Of a stretch of DNA of 64,000 bases, positions 1 to 12,528 are shown one piece after another. Every line of letters starts with the position of its first letter. Position 1 is the stretch's first letter. The DNA lies in NCBI GenBank assembly GCA_029531795.1, contig JAPEIS010000004.1:2356001-2420000 (forward strand), written 5' to 3'. The notes beneath the pieces are model-generated. The model saw only the letters and a program-made list of their open reading frames with translations, was not told where the DNA came from and made no database searches. Made by a program: the position numbers and the translations under genes. The DNA comes from Sclerotinia nivalis (lineage: Eukaryota > Ascomycota > Leotiomycetes > Helotiales > Sclerotiniaceae).

Positions 1-1330
1 TATTTCTTGTTTTTAAAGATGGATGGATTGTAAGGCTGAAGGAATGAGGTAAGCGGGATTCAGTCTGGGAATTGAGAGGAGATTGGTCGAAATGTTGCAT
101 TTATATCACATATCTATTATTGGACATGTCTTGATATGTCTACCTGAATATCATCACCATTTGGAACAAATATACGTACAAATGTATGACATCCAACATC
201 CATCCGATTATCAAACTCAACTCTAAAATAATCAAAACTTCTCGAATAGTTTCGAGATAGTTATACGAGTGTTTGAAGGTCGGCCATATATAAAAATATA
301 AAATACTTCATCACATCATGTATGCTCCTCATATTCACGACAATGTATTCTTATACTTAACACATCTTCACGTATGTCTTATCGTTCATTACTCAACTAT
401 TCCGGAAATGCATAAATTCATCAATCCCCAGTTTACATTGAGATTATCCTCCGTTAACTTAATTTTAGAAATATACTCCTTAGTTAGTTGCTTTAAAGGG
501 ATCTCATTGTAATAAAGAATAGATCTCCGTTTTATATTATTAATCATCAGCCAATACAGAACCCCCAGCTCCTTCTGCATCGTATGTCCGTAAGATTTTG
601 GTTTTGTCGAATTCGTGAAACCAGACACTTCTGTATCGTTTCTGTATCTTGGGGTTTCTATTCATTTTCATTTTCATTTTTAGACTGATTGGATGTTCGT
701 GCGGGAGTTAAGAGGGAATAGTATTCCCTGAATATATACGAAAATCTCGATCCTTATTTTATCTCATCAGAAGCACTACTCTAGCGATTACTTTTATCCC
801 GCTGCAGGAAGTACTTGCTTCATATTTCGATAGTAGGTATACCTACTCGAGCAATGTCCTGGGAAATTGAGAGCTGGTATATACCTAGGTAGTGATATAT
901 TTTTATTTGGGCAAATTAGTTATTCATTTATCTATTTATCTAGATTGGAGAAAGCAGAAATTGAATGTTGGTGGTAAGGTTAAATGGGAGTGGTGTTGAA
1001 ATATCAAGTAGATCATTTTATAGATGTACGAACATGAGGGTCTATACACCAGGTCACACTTGCCATGTCCTTGAAAAATGATTGGTTCGAAGCTAATCAA
1101 TACTTGAGCGATCGTCTACGTATGTTAAGCTCACTGGCAGAGACTGGAGCTAAGAAGGTAACAAGCTCGGCATACTTCGCATTTAGGGGGATTTGTAGTG
1201 TTTCTCTTCTGTGGTGATTTTTAGAGATTCAGTATCGTTGTATTGTCGACCTATGCTATATATTGATAGGCATCTCGAAAATTTCAATGATATGATTTGT
1301 CACTGCGCTTCGAAATTGTGATACAAGCTT
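1..1330. other. AT-rich intergenic region
   Basis: No reading frame longer than about 80 codons here resembles a protein I know, and I see no RNA gene or transposon ends. Nothing is supported beyond AT-rich non-coding DNA. Confidence 0.5.
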
Positions 1331-1696
1331 TCAAGAGCAAGGCACACTGCATTGTTCCTGTCCAAAAAGCAAGTTGAACATTAGCGTGCGTACCCACAAC
1401 TCTTTAGAGTGGCGATGAGATCGGTGCCATTTTTGACATTTCAACTCATCGTCTTTACTCTCGTTTTGCGAGGCTTCAGATCGATTGGAAAAACATGAAG
1501 ATTCTACCTTGTGACAATGCACAAGAGGAATTGCTAAACCTTGAGCGTCGTGACACAAGGCCGTGTACGCTTCAATGCGCTCAACAACGCATGCGTAATT
1601 GATTGGCAATGCAACAGCGCCAATTCTGTTGTTACCTTGTAAGTGCATGCGGTTACTTAGAAAATCGTCTTGCCATGTCTCATCAATATACCACAT
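1331..1696 (-). CDS. hypothetical 121-residue ORF, doubtful
   Basis: An ATG-initiated open frame of 121 codons begins MWYIDETWQDDF and has mixed composition with seven cysteines and several histidines. It has no signal peptide, no transmembrane segment and no motif I recognise. Its GC content is higher than that of the surrounding DNA, which is the only reason to list it. It could be a small gene, a fragment of a decayed gene, or chance. No neighbouring exon with good splice sites could be joined to it with confidence. Confidence 0.2.
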   Translation of the reverse strand: MWYIDETWQDDFLSNRMHLQGNNRIGAVALPINYACVVERIEAYTALCHDAQGLAIPLVHCHKVESSCFSNRSEASQNESKDDELKCQKWHRSHRHSKELWVRTLMFNLLFGQEQCSVPCS

Positions 1697-4600
1697 CTTT
1701 TTGATCGATGATCATGAGTTGTTCTATTTTTCTTTTCATTGAAAGATCAAACCCGAATACCGAGGCGAGGAGTCCACCCTCGAAGCTTATCGGTCAATAT
1801 TATAGAGGCAATAATAGCCCTTGGGGTGGCAGGTAATAAGGTTTAGTTGGTTGATTTCCTTCAAAAACTGCTATTCGAAGGAGGTGAGATAGCCGTGTCT
1901 ATTCACGGAGCGACTGAATAGATACTTCAACTAGAAGATAAGTAAGATCATCTAAATATCTCTGACTCTACATTTCCTAGAGGAGGGAATCATTCTAGTG
2001 GTGCGAATGCATCCACTAAAAACTAATGGCTCTTCTGGATAGGACAACGGGATCTCACAGAGATTCTACCTCCAGCTGCATATCAAGGCTTGGGAGAATT
2101 TGACTATGGAGTGTAATGCTCTGTGCGGGAAAATGTTAGAGATTTTGCGGAGCCTTCGGTTCAAAGCAACTTCTAGCCGTCAATTCAAATGTTTCATGGC
2201 TGCGCTGAAGACTGCATCAAGCAGTAAGAAAATCAAAACTTTAGAAGAAAGTCCTAGTCGATATCAAGCCAGAAGAAAGCACTTTCAACCGGATATCCAC
2301 GGATATACTGCTCTTATCATAAGCAATAACTCAAGTGTACTTACCGCCAAATATCTTTATTATGAGTAGTAGAGTACTGAAGATTGTGTCCTACGCGCCT
2401 ATGTCGACAGGACCATCTTCAATGGTTTTGCCATTGGTATATTTTACCTCCAGGGCATTGGGAACAAAATCCGGAGCTTCAATTGCAGAATTGTATAAAC
2501 ACTTGTCAAAGCTTTTTTGAGTGAGCGCGGTCAGTTACGTCACCTTGAATAACTTCGACTTTTCTATGAGTTTGTTGGCTGTAGAAGGGGTGATGTTGCG
2601 GATTTATAGCTCGAGATTGTACAATTTTTGGATAATCCGGGGTCGTTTAGAATCTCGTTTATGATTGAGATTTTCCGTCGGCCGTTGGCGATGGACCGCC
2701 AGGTATATTGGGTATTTTCTGTGGACTAGGTTGTTTACAGGTAAAGTTACGAGGTGATTGTTTTTGAGATAGGTTCGTGAACTTTGTTGATAGTGTTCAA
2801 AACAGGACGTCTTCCACTTTTTCATGAACATTCAAGCGAGTGATTAAGATGTTACGCTTTTCCCCCCTTGACTCTTACGTTGGAATCTTCCACTTCCCAA
2901 AACGGCGTAGCGTGATGATACTCGCTTCTTCGATTTCAATTGTGATTGTTGTTTTGGATTTCTCTTGATCATTCAGCGTTTAATCATTGAAAACAATGGT
3001 CTTGCATTCCAGGGTCCCTCTCCAACACAAGTTAAAGTCTACAGAGATCACCGTTCCTTGTCGTATATTAACACTCCTCTTCTAAAAACTGCTAGTGCAT
3101 GTCAATATATCTGAATTATATTTACGCAAAGAGCCATTAAAATAGAGAGGCAAGCTGTTTTTTCGGATACCGCTAAGCATTGATAGATCGAGTCATTACA
3201 TTTCAAGTAGATAAATAAAATAAAGCCTACTTCCTACCCCTTCTAATGGATTTCATATGTGTCTGGATTGACTGCCAAATATTACTTATTGTTGTCGAGT
3301 GGCCCCAATGAAGTAATTATTGCCAATTCTGATATATGATGTTATACTGCCGTATGTTCAAGCTGAAGAGTTACAATATGTGTCACATCCTGGGGATCTA
3401 ATCTAAGTCCACAGATCTTAAACTTGGACACAAGGGTCAAAGCCGGAAATCTGTCACTTCACTCGCACCCTAGCCTCATATCTGGTAAGTGTGCAAAAGT
3501 ATTCCGAGGAGATCAGTCGAGTCTTCTATAGATATTTATACTGAGACCTTGGAAGCACAATACTAGCGTATTCATCTGGTTTTTCACAACCTCCGGGTAA
3601 GTCTCAGGTATAACGATATATCTCATTGCTAACCACTCTTACGCAAGCTAGTGCTCGCTATAAAGTCTTTATTATTTCTAATCTCAAAGGGCATATTCAT
3701 GGCTATAATGCAGCTTCGAATTTTTCTCAGGAAAGCTTAAAACGGGATTCCGAGTCATTTGTCTATTTCTTGTTTTATGAAATGATGAAACTAGAGAGAT
3801 GTGTATTTAGACTTTTGAGAATCATTATTTTTCGTTTATTCTTCGCTTTCCTTAGTTATTTTATTGTCAATGAAGTTTTTTTATAAGAAATTTATATTAC
3901 AATAATATTTCCACTTAACCTCAGTAATGGATACTTAACTGTCTGTAGCGGCGCCTTATTCTAAATTACAGTTTTCCAAGCTATGAAACCATGCCTTAAA
4001 GAGAATCCTAACCTGATTTGTTTATTCAGCACAAGACGCAAAACTCGTAATTTTATAATATTTTGGACGATTTGCGAATAGAGAGTATCGAAGAAGATGG
4101 AGATGCTTTTATACTTTTCCTGGCGTGACGAGCCACTCAATTCAATCATCCTGTCTACCATACGGGTCTAGGTGTTTGAGGTCCCCGATATCCCTATTTC
4201 CTGCTTTTCACCGTCTATTTTCATCTGATTATCAATCCCAAGGCTATATCAAGACTTAAATATAATCCAAAACTACGTTAAGACCAGAGGAGTAACTCTC
4301 CTTGTCGAGGGCAAGGCGTCGAAGCGCAAAGTCAATAATGGCCTAATCCTCACTTGTCTTCATTATTGACCTGATCCTCGCTTGTCTTCGGCACTAAGAA
4401 GTTAAAAAGTATATCTTTATATTAAATTCTGCTGGTATTTCCTACACTTCCTATCTCTCTCTGCTGTCAAAACATAGTCTATCATATTGTCCATTTGTAG
4501 TTCCATCATCATCATTACTAATTGCGCTTGTCATTTCCCCCTTTCTTTACCGAGTTTGACATACCCATAAAATTGCAACGTGGAAGCTCAGATAAACCTC

Positions 4601-7600
4601 AATATTCGTAAATATTTCTTGCAACTGAAGTGGACTCTGCAGAATCTGCTTCTAACCATTGCTTTGAATGTTCGATTTGATGATCCATTTTGATAAGACA
4701 CGGAAGAAGATCACCCTCATTTTATGCCTCATAGTTTCACATCATACATGAGGAACAAGGGTAAGGCAATGCCTAGGTCATTTGTGGCACCCCCAAGCAT
4801 CAATTTTGTATCCTGCATTTAATTATAAGGTGTTCAGAAGTGAAATACTAATCTTGACTACCATGCGCAACAAATAACTCACGTTCCAAATCCGCATGCA
4901 AGTTCCGAGCTGGAGATTGCAGGATTCTTGACACGCCTCTTTGCTGGGCATTGATGATCTATAGTAATGGAAAATCTAGAAGGGAGGTATTTATATACTG
5001 TGATTCATCACTTCATTCTCTCTTAAATTATTACGGGGTTATTTGCTCTCTATTATCATTAATACCTTTACCCACCATTTCTTCCTTTCTCCCAGACCCC
5101 AATCTAATCTTGTTTATCCCTATCTATAATCTATAAATTCTATTTTATATTATCGGCAGCCTTAATTTATTTACAGCTCAGATGACCATGGAAACTCCAA
5201 AGGGAATATTACAGGGAGCCGATCTCCATCTCCTTTAATATGTGACATGACATCCGACTTTCGCGTTTGGATATATCACCCACAGAAAAATATATCTGCT
5301 GAGAGATTGAGACATCAACAATCACCGATATGTAAGACTTCTCTTACCAATTTTCCTCCTCGGTGTACGCTTATAAACTCATTAACAATGCCTTTGTAAC
5401 GGATTTCTGAATTTCATATCTATCTCTATTCTCGTAAGCCACTTTGAGAACATGAAAATACAGGAGACAAGTCATTTCTTTTTAAAATTAAATATACACA
5501 TAATCAGACTACAGTAGTCGGACTCACGATACGCTGTAGAGAACCCTGAACGCTCTATATAGGTAAAGCTATTACCATTCATGTAGTCAATGTATACCGC
5601 AGTCAGCATAGTTGTTATTACCAAACTTTCTTCTCTTTCTACCTCACCATTCCTTCTTTTCATACTACACTATCAAATGAATATGATCTTACCATTGCCA
5701 CCTCACTCTTTTCTCCCCTTTTCGTGTCATTCATCCAATTAGCACGATAATTTGTAAAAGACTAAAATTAAAATTAAGAAATCCCTATGTAGGCAAACGC
5801 CACCGCAATACGTCTATATTTGACTCCCGTCCGTGATGTGAGTACCCATTATGAGGGTTCGCAGAAGGGGAGGGGAAGTGGTTCATATAGATATTACTTT
5901 CAGATTTTGGTTGTGAGATTGATGGCAGGTTTGAGGTGTTGCGTTAGTATTATGTTTGAGAGGCTGTCGTATAGACATGCTGTTCCGTGACCAGACAGAC
6001 TAAAACATACCCATCAAACTCTCAATCTTTCCCAACCTCCAATCCATCCACTCATCCCAAATACAAAGCTGATCATCCTAGTAACTGTATAAACTTCCTT
6101 ATTGAAACCTCATCAAGCACTAGACAAAATAGAAACCCAAAATCATGACCACGACAAGAACATCTTCCTAACCTGCAGCGAGAATAAACGCCATAGAGAA
6201 CATTCTTGGATAGGATTTTGTAGATCTACCAATTATTCGTCTTCTAGTTTTAATCTTTTCATATCTGCTACGTACGTATATATTATAGTAATATAGTTGT
6301 GACTATTTGATATTACTGTGTTGGTATCAAATGGTAAGGTTCAAAGTGTAAAGTACTTTAGTCTATTTGATAAAACTTGTTTCTTAATTGTCACTATCCT
6401 ATATTGAAAGAACGAGCTACTTAAATACATATTGAAGGAGCTCGTACAGCCCCTTATGACCACATGATCTAATACGATCATATGATTTAACTACGGTTCA
6501 TGATCATATGACCGTGATCCCGACATACTGTTATCCTACTTGAGTCATAGCCGCGGTTAGATTCTTCACTATATTCATTGCTATTTTCATCGCTACAATC
6601 ATATTACAAACCCCTCCTCCGCCCCCCTCATTCATACACTATTCCACACAATCAGCATCCCAAATCACAAACCTCAATCATAGATCCATTTGATAACAGA
6701 ACTATGCCCATCCCATAATCCATCTAGAGGTTGAATAAACAGATAACCTTTATGGAAAAAGGAAAGAGGAAGGGAGACGAGGGGAGAGGGTGTATTATAT
6801 ACCTGCCCTCAGCCAGATTCTTATCATCCAAAAAGAATCCTGAAGGATTCACGGGGGAGAAAGGAAGAAGGTAATTATTGAGAAAAATCAAGATTGCCTT
6901 TTACCCCTTTCAATGACTCCACTCATAATCCGCATCCATACCTCTCAACAATCTGCCATTTCATACTTTTCTTCTATAAAATCCCCTCAATAATTTCTAA
7001 CCTGAACACCCTAGGGGGTACAGACTGACTGGGCTAAGCCAGTCGAGGGAAAGTTGGAATTCATACAAATCCGGAAATTGATTTTCAAATAGGATAAAGG
7101 AGCTCCTAAAGTAATCGATGAGTCAAAGGAGAAGAATCATAAATAGAGATTTTTGTTTTCTTTAGGAATATTGATTGTTTAAAGTATAGATGTATCATCG
7201 CTGTTTAATACCAATCATAATGAATTGATTAAAATTTAAAACTATTACTGATGATAAAAGTTCTTTAGTATTATCATTTTCGTAAGATTACTATTATCAT
7301 CACCACCCTCACTCTTGATCCTCACAACACCACAACTAGCTAAACCCTCACCACCAATCCATATCAAGTCAAAAATCACCATATACTATATAATCCGCTC
7401 CTCGCTTCCTGAATGATCTGCGCTGTATATACCGCCTCCTATATAAATTATTCTGTATTTGAGGATCGGGGAGGAAGGGAGGTTTACATACCTATCTATA
7501 GCTATCAACCTTCTGCTTTGCAATAAAGAAATCGAAATGTGAGATATAAGATATAAAGTATAAAAAGTAAAAATAAAAAGTAAAAATAGGAAATAAAAAA

Positions 7601-9618
7601 TAGAAAATAAAATCCTGCCCCGATAATAATCTTATTATACGGAAATTTGTAAAATGTATCAAGTAAAATAAACTCCAACTCTATATCTGTACAATCATAT
7701 TATACAATTATATCATATAATCTTATCAACAGACAAACTTGTCTATACAATTCCTCTGAAACCGTTCCCTATCAATTTAGATATATAAACATCACCTTCT
7801 TTTCAACCATTCAATTATCCAACATCATTCCTTGTATTACACAATAAATAAGCCAAATCAACACATTTACAATAATGCTCGAGGTAATATATAATTATTC
7901 CCTCCTTCTAACTTAAACCTATCTCATATCATAAATCCATCCCCACCCTCATACCTTCCCCCATACTACAAACTTTCACCCAGAAATCTCCGCACGTTAA
8001 AATTTTCGAACCTGTATTTTTGAGATTCGGAAAACTATATCATCGTACCATGCACCATACAATCTAATCACAAATCTTATATAAGGTCTGTATGATATGT
8101 TGGGAGATACTTGGGGTGATTAATTACCTTGGGCTTAGGATGGAGATAGTAGTCACTGGTGAAATAGTCGCGGAAAGTTTCAACAAGAAGTAAAAGGTGG
8201 AAAATCATGGGCCAGGCTGATGCTACAGGTATGAGTTTGATATTCTATTTTTTCAATCTCATGGAGTATAAGTTCATAGATTTGAAGGAACGACTTCACG
8301 TTTTGTGACAATATGAAAGAAAACAGATAAAGGAACCTTGAAATTAGAAGATTGAAAGCACCAAGCAGTGATACCCATTCATGAACTATACAGTACTACC
8401 GGTAGCCCTGACTGATTTTATGTGTAGAGACATAGTTCAATAATAATGGAAAACCGCATAACTCCGCACAAATATCGATCAACCAAGTAAGTATCCAGAA
8501 ATGTCTCATGCACAGCCTCATTCGTACAATCAGGATATTTACTAATCCTCATCCTCTTTCCTTCTTCTCCTTCCTCTCATTTTGCGCAGCATTCTGAACA
8601 TTTCCATGAGTACAGTTGTAAACGTAAACAAGTGCAAGAACCCCAAAGACTCCCAAAAGAAAAAAGACAAAAGACCCTTAAACACCACAAACAATATTGG
8701 CAACACAGAAATATGCAAAGATGTCTACGCCTCTCTTAAATCTTCCCCAATTGATGGTCAATAAAAAAAAAGGTAGATACAGGACTTTGGTTTTGCAGTT
8801 TCGTGTTCTCGTTCCACATTCCGTATATGGCATTTCCATTCCAGAGGTTGGAATTACGTAGGATACTACGTACAGAGTATGTAATATTTATTGATTGAAA
8901 TGTCATTAACCCAGTGATGGATGATATAACGCATTCGTAATCAATGGGTTAAACAAATAAACAGAAATAAAGTCCCTTTAGTATTTCACTTGAGATAAAT
9001 TGGGATTTATGAGGAGAAAGAAAGGTAGGAAAAAGTCTTAAAATTTGGGCATATTCGTGTTTGTTGGCTTTTGATGATGTTGAAACATTAACGTTGAACC
9101 TTAGCTTTGTTGCAAGATCTTATTTACTACCTTGGTAACCCGTATCAATAGCGCACAATTTCCACGTCTTACCAAACCGGTACTCATCCGAATTGTCTGA
9201 GACAAGACAGGGAAATGCAAGCAAGCAAGCAAGCAATCTGATGATGATGCGCGTCGATAAGGTTAAGATACAGTTTTTTTTATATTTCCTATCGATTGTA
9301 GATTGCGGATTATCGACGATACGATATGATACGATATGATGTGATTGATAAAAAGATTTGCATAGAAGAGGAGCCGAAATGAAAATCTAGCAGGACCCTG
9401 CTATAAACCTTCGCACGGTTTTTAACACTAAGAATAAATAGAATGCGGGAACAAATAAGTGACGGCTAGAAAAGTCCATCAGGGTTTGATTAATTGATGG
9501 CTTCGTAAATTGAAATTGGGGTCAAGATGAATTCAATGCGCCTCGATCATACATAACCCAAATACTTTTTCGGTTCATATATTCGTAACCTAAGGTAGGT
9601 ATTGATTGATATTAATTC
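1697..9618. other. gene-poor AT-rich region
   Basis: Nearly 8 kb without a convincing gene. ORFs are short, low-complexity and unsupported. A perfect 10-bp inverted repeat, GTCAATAATG at 4331-4340 and CATTATTGAC at 4361-4370, encloses a 20 nt spacer. A direct repeat ending in CACTTGTCTTC / CGCTTGTCTTC overlaps it. A GCAA microsatellite lies near 9220-9235. No tRNA, rRNA or transposon termini were recognised. Confidence 0.45.
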
Positions 9619-9741
9619 TTTACTTACTTTACTTACTTTACTTACTTTATTTACTTTACTTACTTTACTTACTTTATTTATTTTACTTACTTTACTTACT
9701 TTACTTACTTGATTACTTACCCACTTACCCACTTACCCACT
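9619..9741. repeat. TTTACTTAC-type microsatellite
   Basis: The tract consists of alternating TTTACTTAC/TTACTTTA units and passes into an ACCCACTT-type tract at its 3' end. On the minus strand it reads as repeated Ser-Lys-Val codons and on the plus strand as Leu-Tyr-Leu. Both ORFs there are products of the repeat and are not genes. Confidence 0.9.
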
Positions 9742-12528
9742 TGAGTAATGATGGACTTTCTTACCAACCTCCTCATGGCTCAACCCCAACCCCTATTTTA
9801 TGAATATCTCCTCAATCCCAAGATTCCCATCCCGAATTTGTGGAGAGAGTTTTCTTTATCCTTGTCTCAAATTCAAAGATTGACGGAGGACTGGGCAGGC
9901 GGGTCTTCCGCAGGAGTCGTTGAATTGACTTGGATTAGATCGGAGGAGAAATACCAAAGCGGGATAGATAATCTTTTTATCCTATAGTGATTTTGGTGTT
10001 TTTTGCAAGGTAGTCGTAGTGTATTTTCGAATTTCGAATTTAAATTCGAGCTTTGATATTGTTTATATATGCGTAATGTTTGTTTGTTTTGATGTAAATA
10101 TTAAACACGTCGAACGGATTGGGATTCAAAGTAAACAAAGACTTTTCATCCGAGTTTTTTGCTGTAAAGTTTACGAGGTTAAGAAAGTGCTGGTTCCATG
10201 TACTTATTGGTTTCGAAAAGTCTCTTTTCTTCCGTTCAGCATCTATGGCGAGCATAGCATAGCATAGCATGGCATGGCATGGCATGAAAATGTATCCTTG
10301 GGGAAAGTACAATGATGCTCGTGATGCATGCCCAAGATATACGTGGCACAAGAAGAAGCGCTCGAGGTAGATTGAAATTCTTTCTTTACAGCGTCTATGC
10401 ATGGAGGGGAACAGGAGTTGGATTGTTGTCAGCCTCTTCAATGCCATCCATATTCTTGGCCGTGTTGGAACAGATGGGGTTCATTCTTAGGATACGGAGT
10501 AGTTGGCAGGAAAATTGGAGTTTCAAAAATTCTACTGGATCGAAATTTTGTCAGTGCTGTCCAGCTGTCCAGTCAGTGGTGCATATTGATCGGGGGCTGC
10601 TTGGGTCGCAGTAGTAAGATTGGTCCAAGCGAGTGGGTAGCAGTAGGCAGTAATAAATGTCTCGGTGGATGAACCAACAAGGTATGTAAGGTTAAGATCT
10701 TACTAACTTCTAGTAGGGACTAGAAGAACAATATAGAACACAGAACAGAATATGGAATTTGATTGGGGAAGATTCAATCAATCTTTTATCTACCTGCCGT
10801 TTTAAATATATTTATGATATGATTACTTGAAAAAGACCGTGACTTGATTGATCTGTGCTTTACGCGTCTCATTGGTCCAAATTTGTTGATAAGCAAAATA
10901 AACCAAAACCAAAACCAAAAACCAAAAACCAAAAACCAAAAACCAAATCGGAATCAGGAATCATACAGTCCCGGATATGTACGCACTACGCGGTACGCGG
11001 TATGGGCTGCACGCTGTGTACAGAAAAGTTGAAACGATATAAAACTTGGAACGCTCAGAAAGAATGTTACATTTGTAAGAATTTGTACCCCCTTACCTCC
11101 CCTCTTTGGGAGAAGTTGTAACGGTCGAGATGTTGTAGAACTTCAGAAATCTTTATCGGTTTTGGTACCTGGGTGTACCACGGAAAGGAATGGATAGATT
11201 GGATGAAGATCATAAAATCATAGGTGCCCAGGACCCAGGTGGGGTCAAAGTTTCTTCAGAATAAAGTGTGGCTAATATTTATCTATCGATTTTGGTCACT
11301 TTTGTCTGGCCTCAAACGCGTCAAGGTTAAGCGAAAAACGGGTAAAAAGAACGAAAAAGACGCGTTCTTGAGTAAACAACTCTTCTTTCCCGTTTTCCCC
11401 CAATAGAATCATAGACCTAAACTTTGATCCCCCATCACAAACTTAGTACTATACTGCACTATACTAGAAATTCATCATCCATCATCATAAAACACACTAC
11501 ACTCACGCATTCTAAAGTTCTAAAGCAACAAATTCTTTCCATATATTCCATTTCAACTATTCAATAATTTTACCTTACTTACCATACCTTGCGGAAAACT
11601 CGAAAGTAAAAATAAACGACATTTAATCTTTCGATTTCCAATAATCCTACACTTACACATTCCAACCGCGAATATTGGCAATACGAAACTGGTTTTCTAT
11701 CCAAAGAGGGGTTGTTGAGAGAAGAAAAGAACAAGAGACATTCTAAGGTCGGCATTCAAATAGGCTACCTTCCTAATATCTTTGCGACAAGTCATTACGC
11801 GCCCATTGGCCTTTCCATCTAAAGTTAATCCCAACCCCAAATCCCAAATCCCAAAGCCCAAAGCAAACCGAGACGCCAAAACTCAAAAGTCAAGCACATA
11901 CCTACGTACGGTATCTCTGCTGTACATTCAAATTCGAATTCTTTTTGAACGAGGAAAGAACCATACTAAGTATGACGTGAAGACTTTCCTTTTTCTACTT
12001 CAACAACGGAACATATTCATCATCGCAATTGCCTTCTATAATTTACAACGTACCGTTTTCAAACCACCAATTTCTCATCGACGACCAAATACGACTCATA
12101 CAACTGTTTTCCCTCTTTCTTACGCCCACTATCCTCTTCTTCCGACATTCCTCGAATTGTTTCTTTACCTGTACACTCTACATTCCGATCGATTTCCAAC
12201 AAACTACCCATTTTGGACAATACTTGTTGATTATCTCTTTCTCAAGTTATAGTCTATTCAATCGAGCATCCAAAAACAACCTGCAACATAAAGGAACTCG
12301 GTATTAGCTGGTCCCGTTTCATCCACAACCTTTTCTTTCTATAGAACCGAGGACTGCGACAAGAACGACGCGACAAATTTCAAAATAGGATAAAAGAGAA
12401 AAGTTATTCACTTTCTGTAACGAGTACATTTCTTCATGTCGCAAGACAAATAATTTCCGACATCAGCGCCAAAAAAAAAAAGATCAACTCATCTTAAATT
12501 GTTAAGCCGCGACATTCCAACAAACATC
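9742..12528. other. intergenic region and probable leader of the Wee1 gene
   Basis: No gene is supported. Simple repeats include an AGCAT then GGCAT tract at 10251-10286 and a CCAAAA/CCAAAAA tract at 10901-10947. A 14-bp palindrome, CGAATTTAAATTCG, lies near 10035-10048. The last few hundred bases, which are C/T-rich and end in a poly-A run at about 12471-12480, are probably promoter and 5' leader of the downstream kinase gene; this last point is inference. Confidence 0.45.

Noticed and set aside
9547..9803. ORFs on both strands rich in Ser-Lys-Val or Leu-Tyr-Leu
   Set aside because: They are translations of a TTTACTTAC microsatellite and have no other content.
10040..10447. 135-codon minus-strand ORF with a CHAMLCYAML stretch
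   Set aside because: The stretch comes from the AGCAT/GGCAT microsatellite. The rest has no recognisable protein character.
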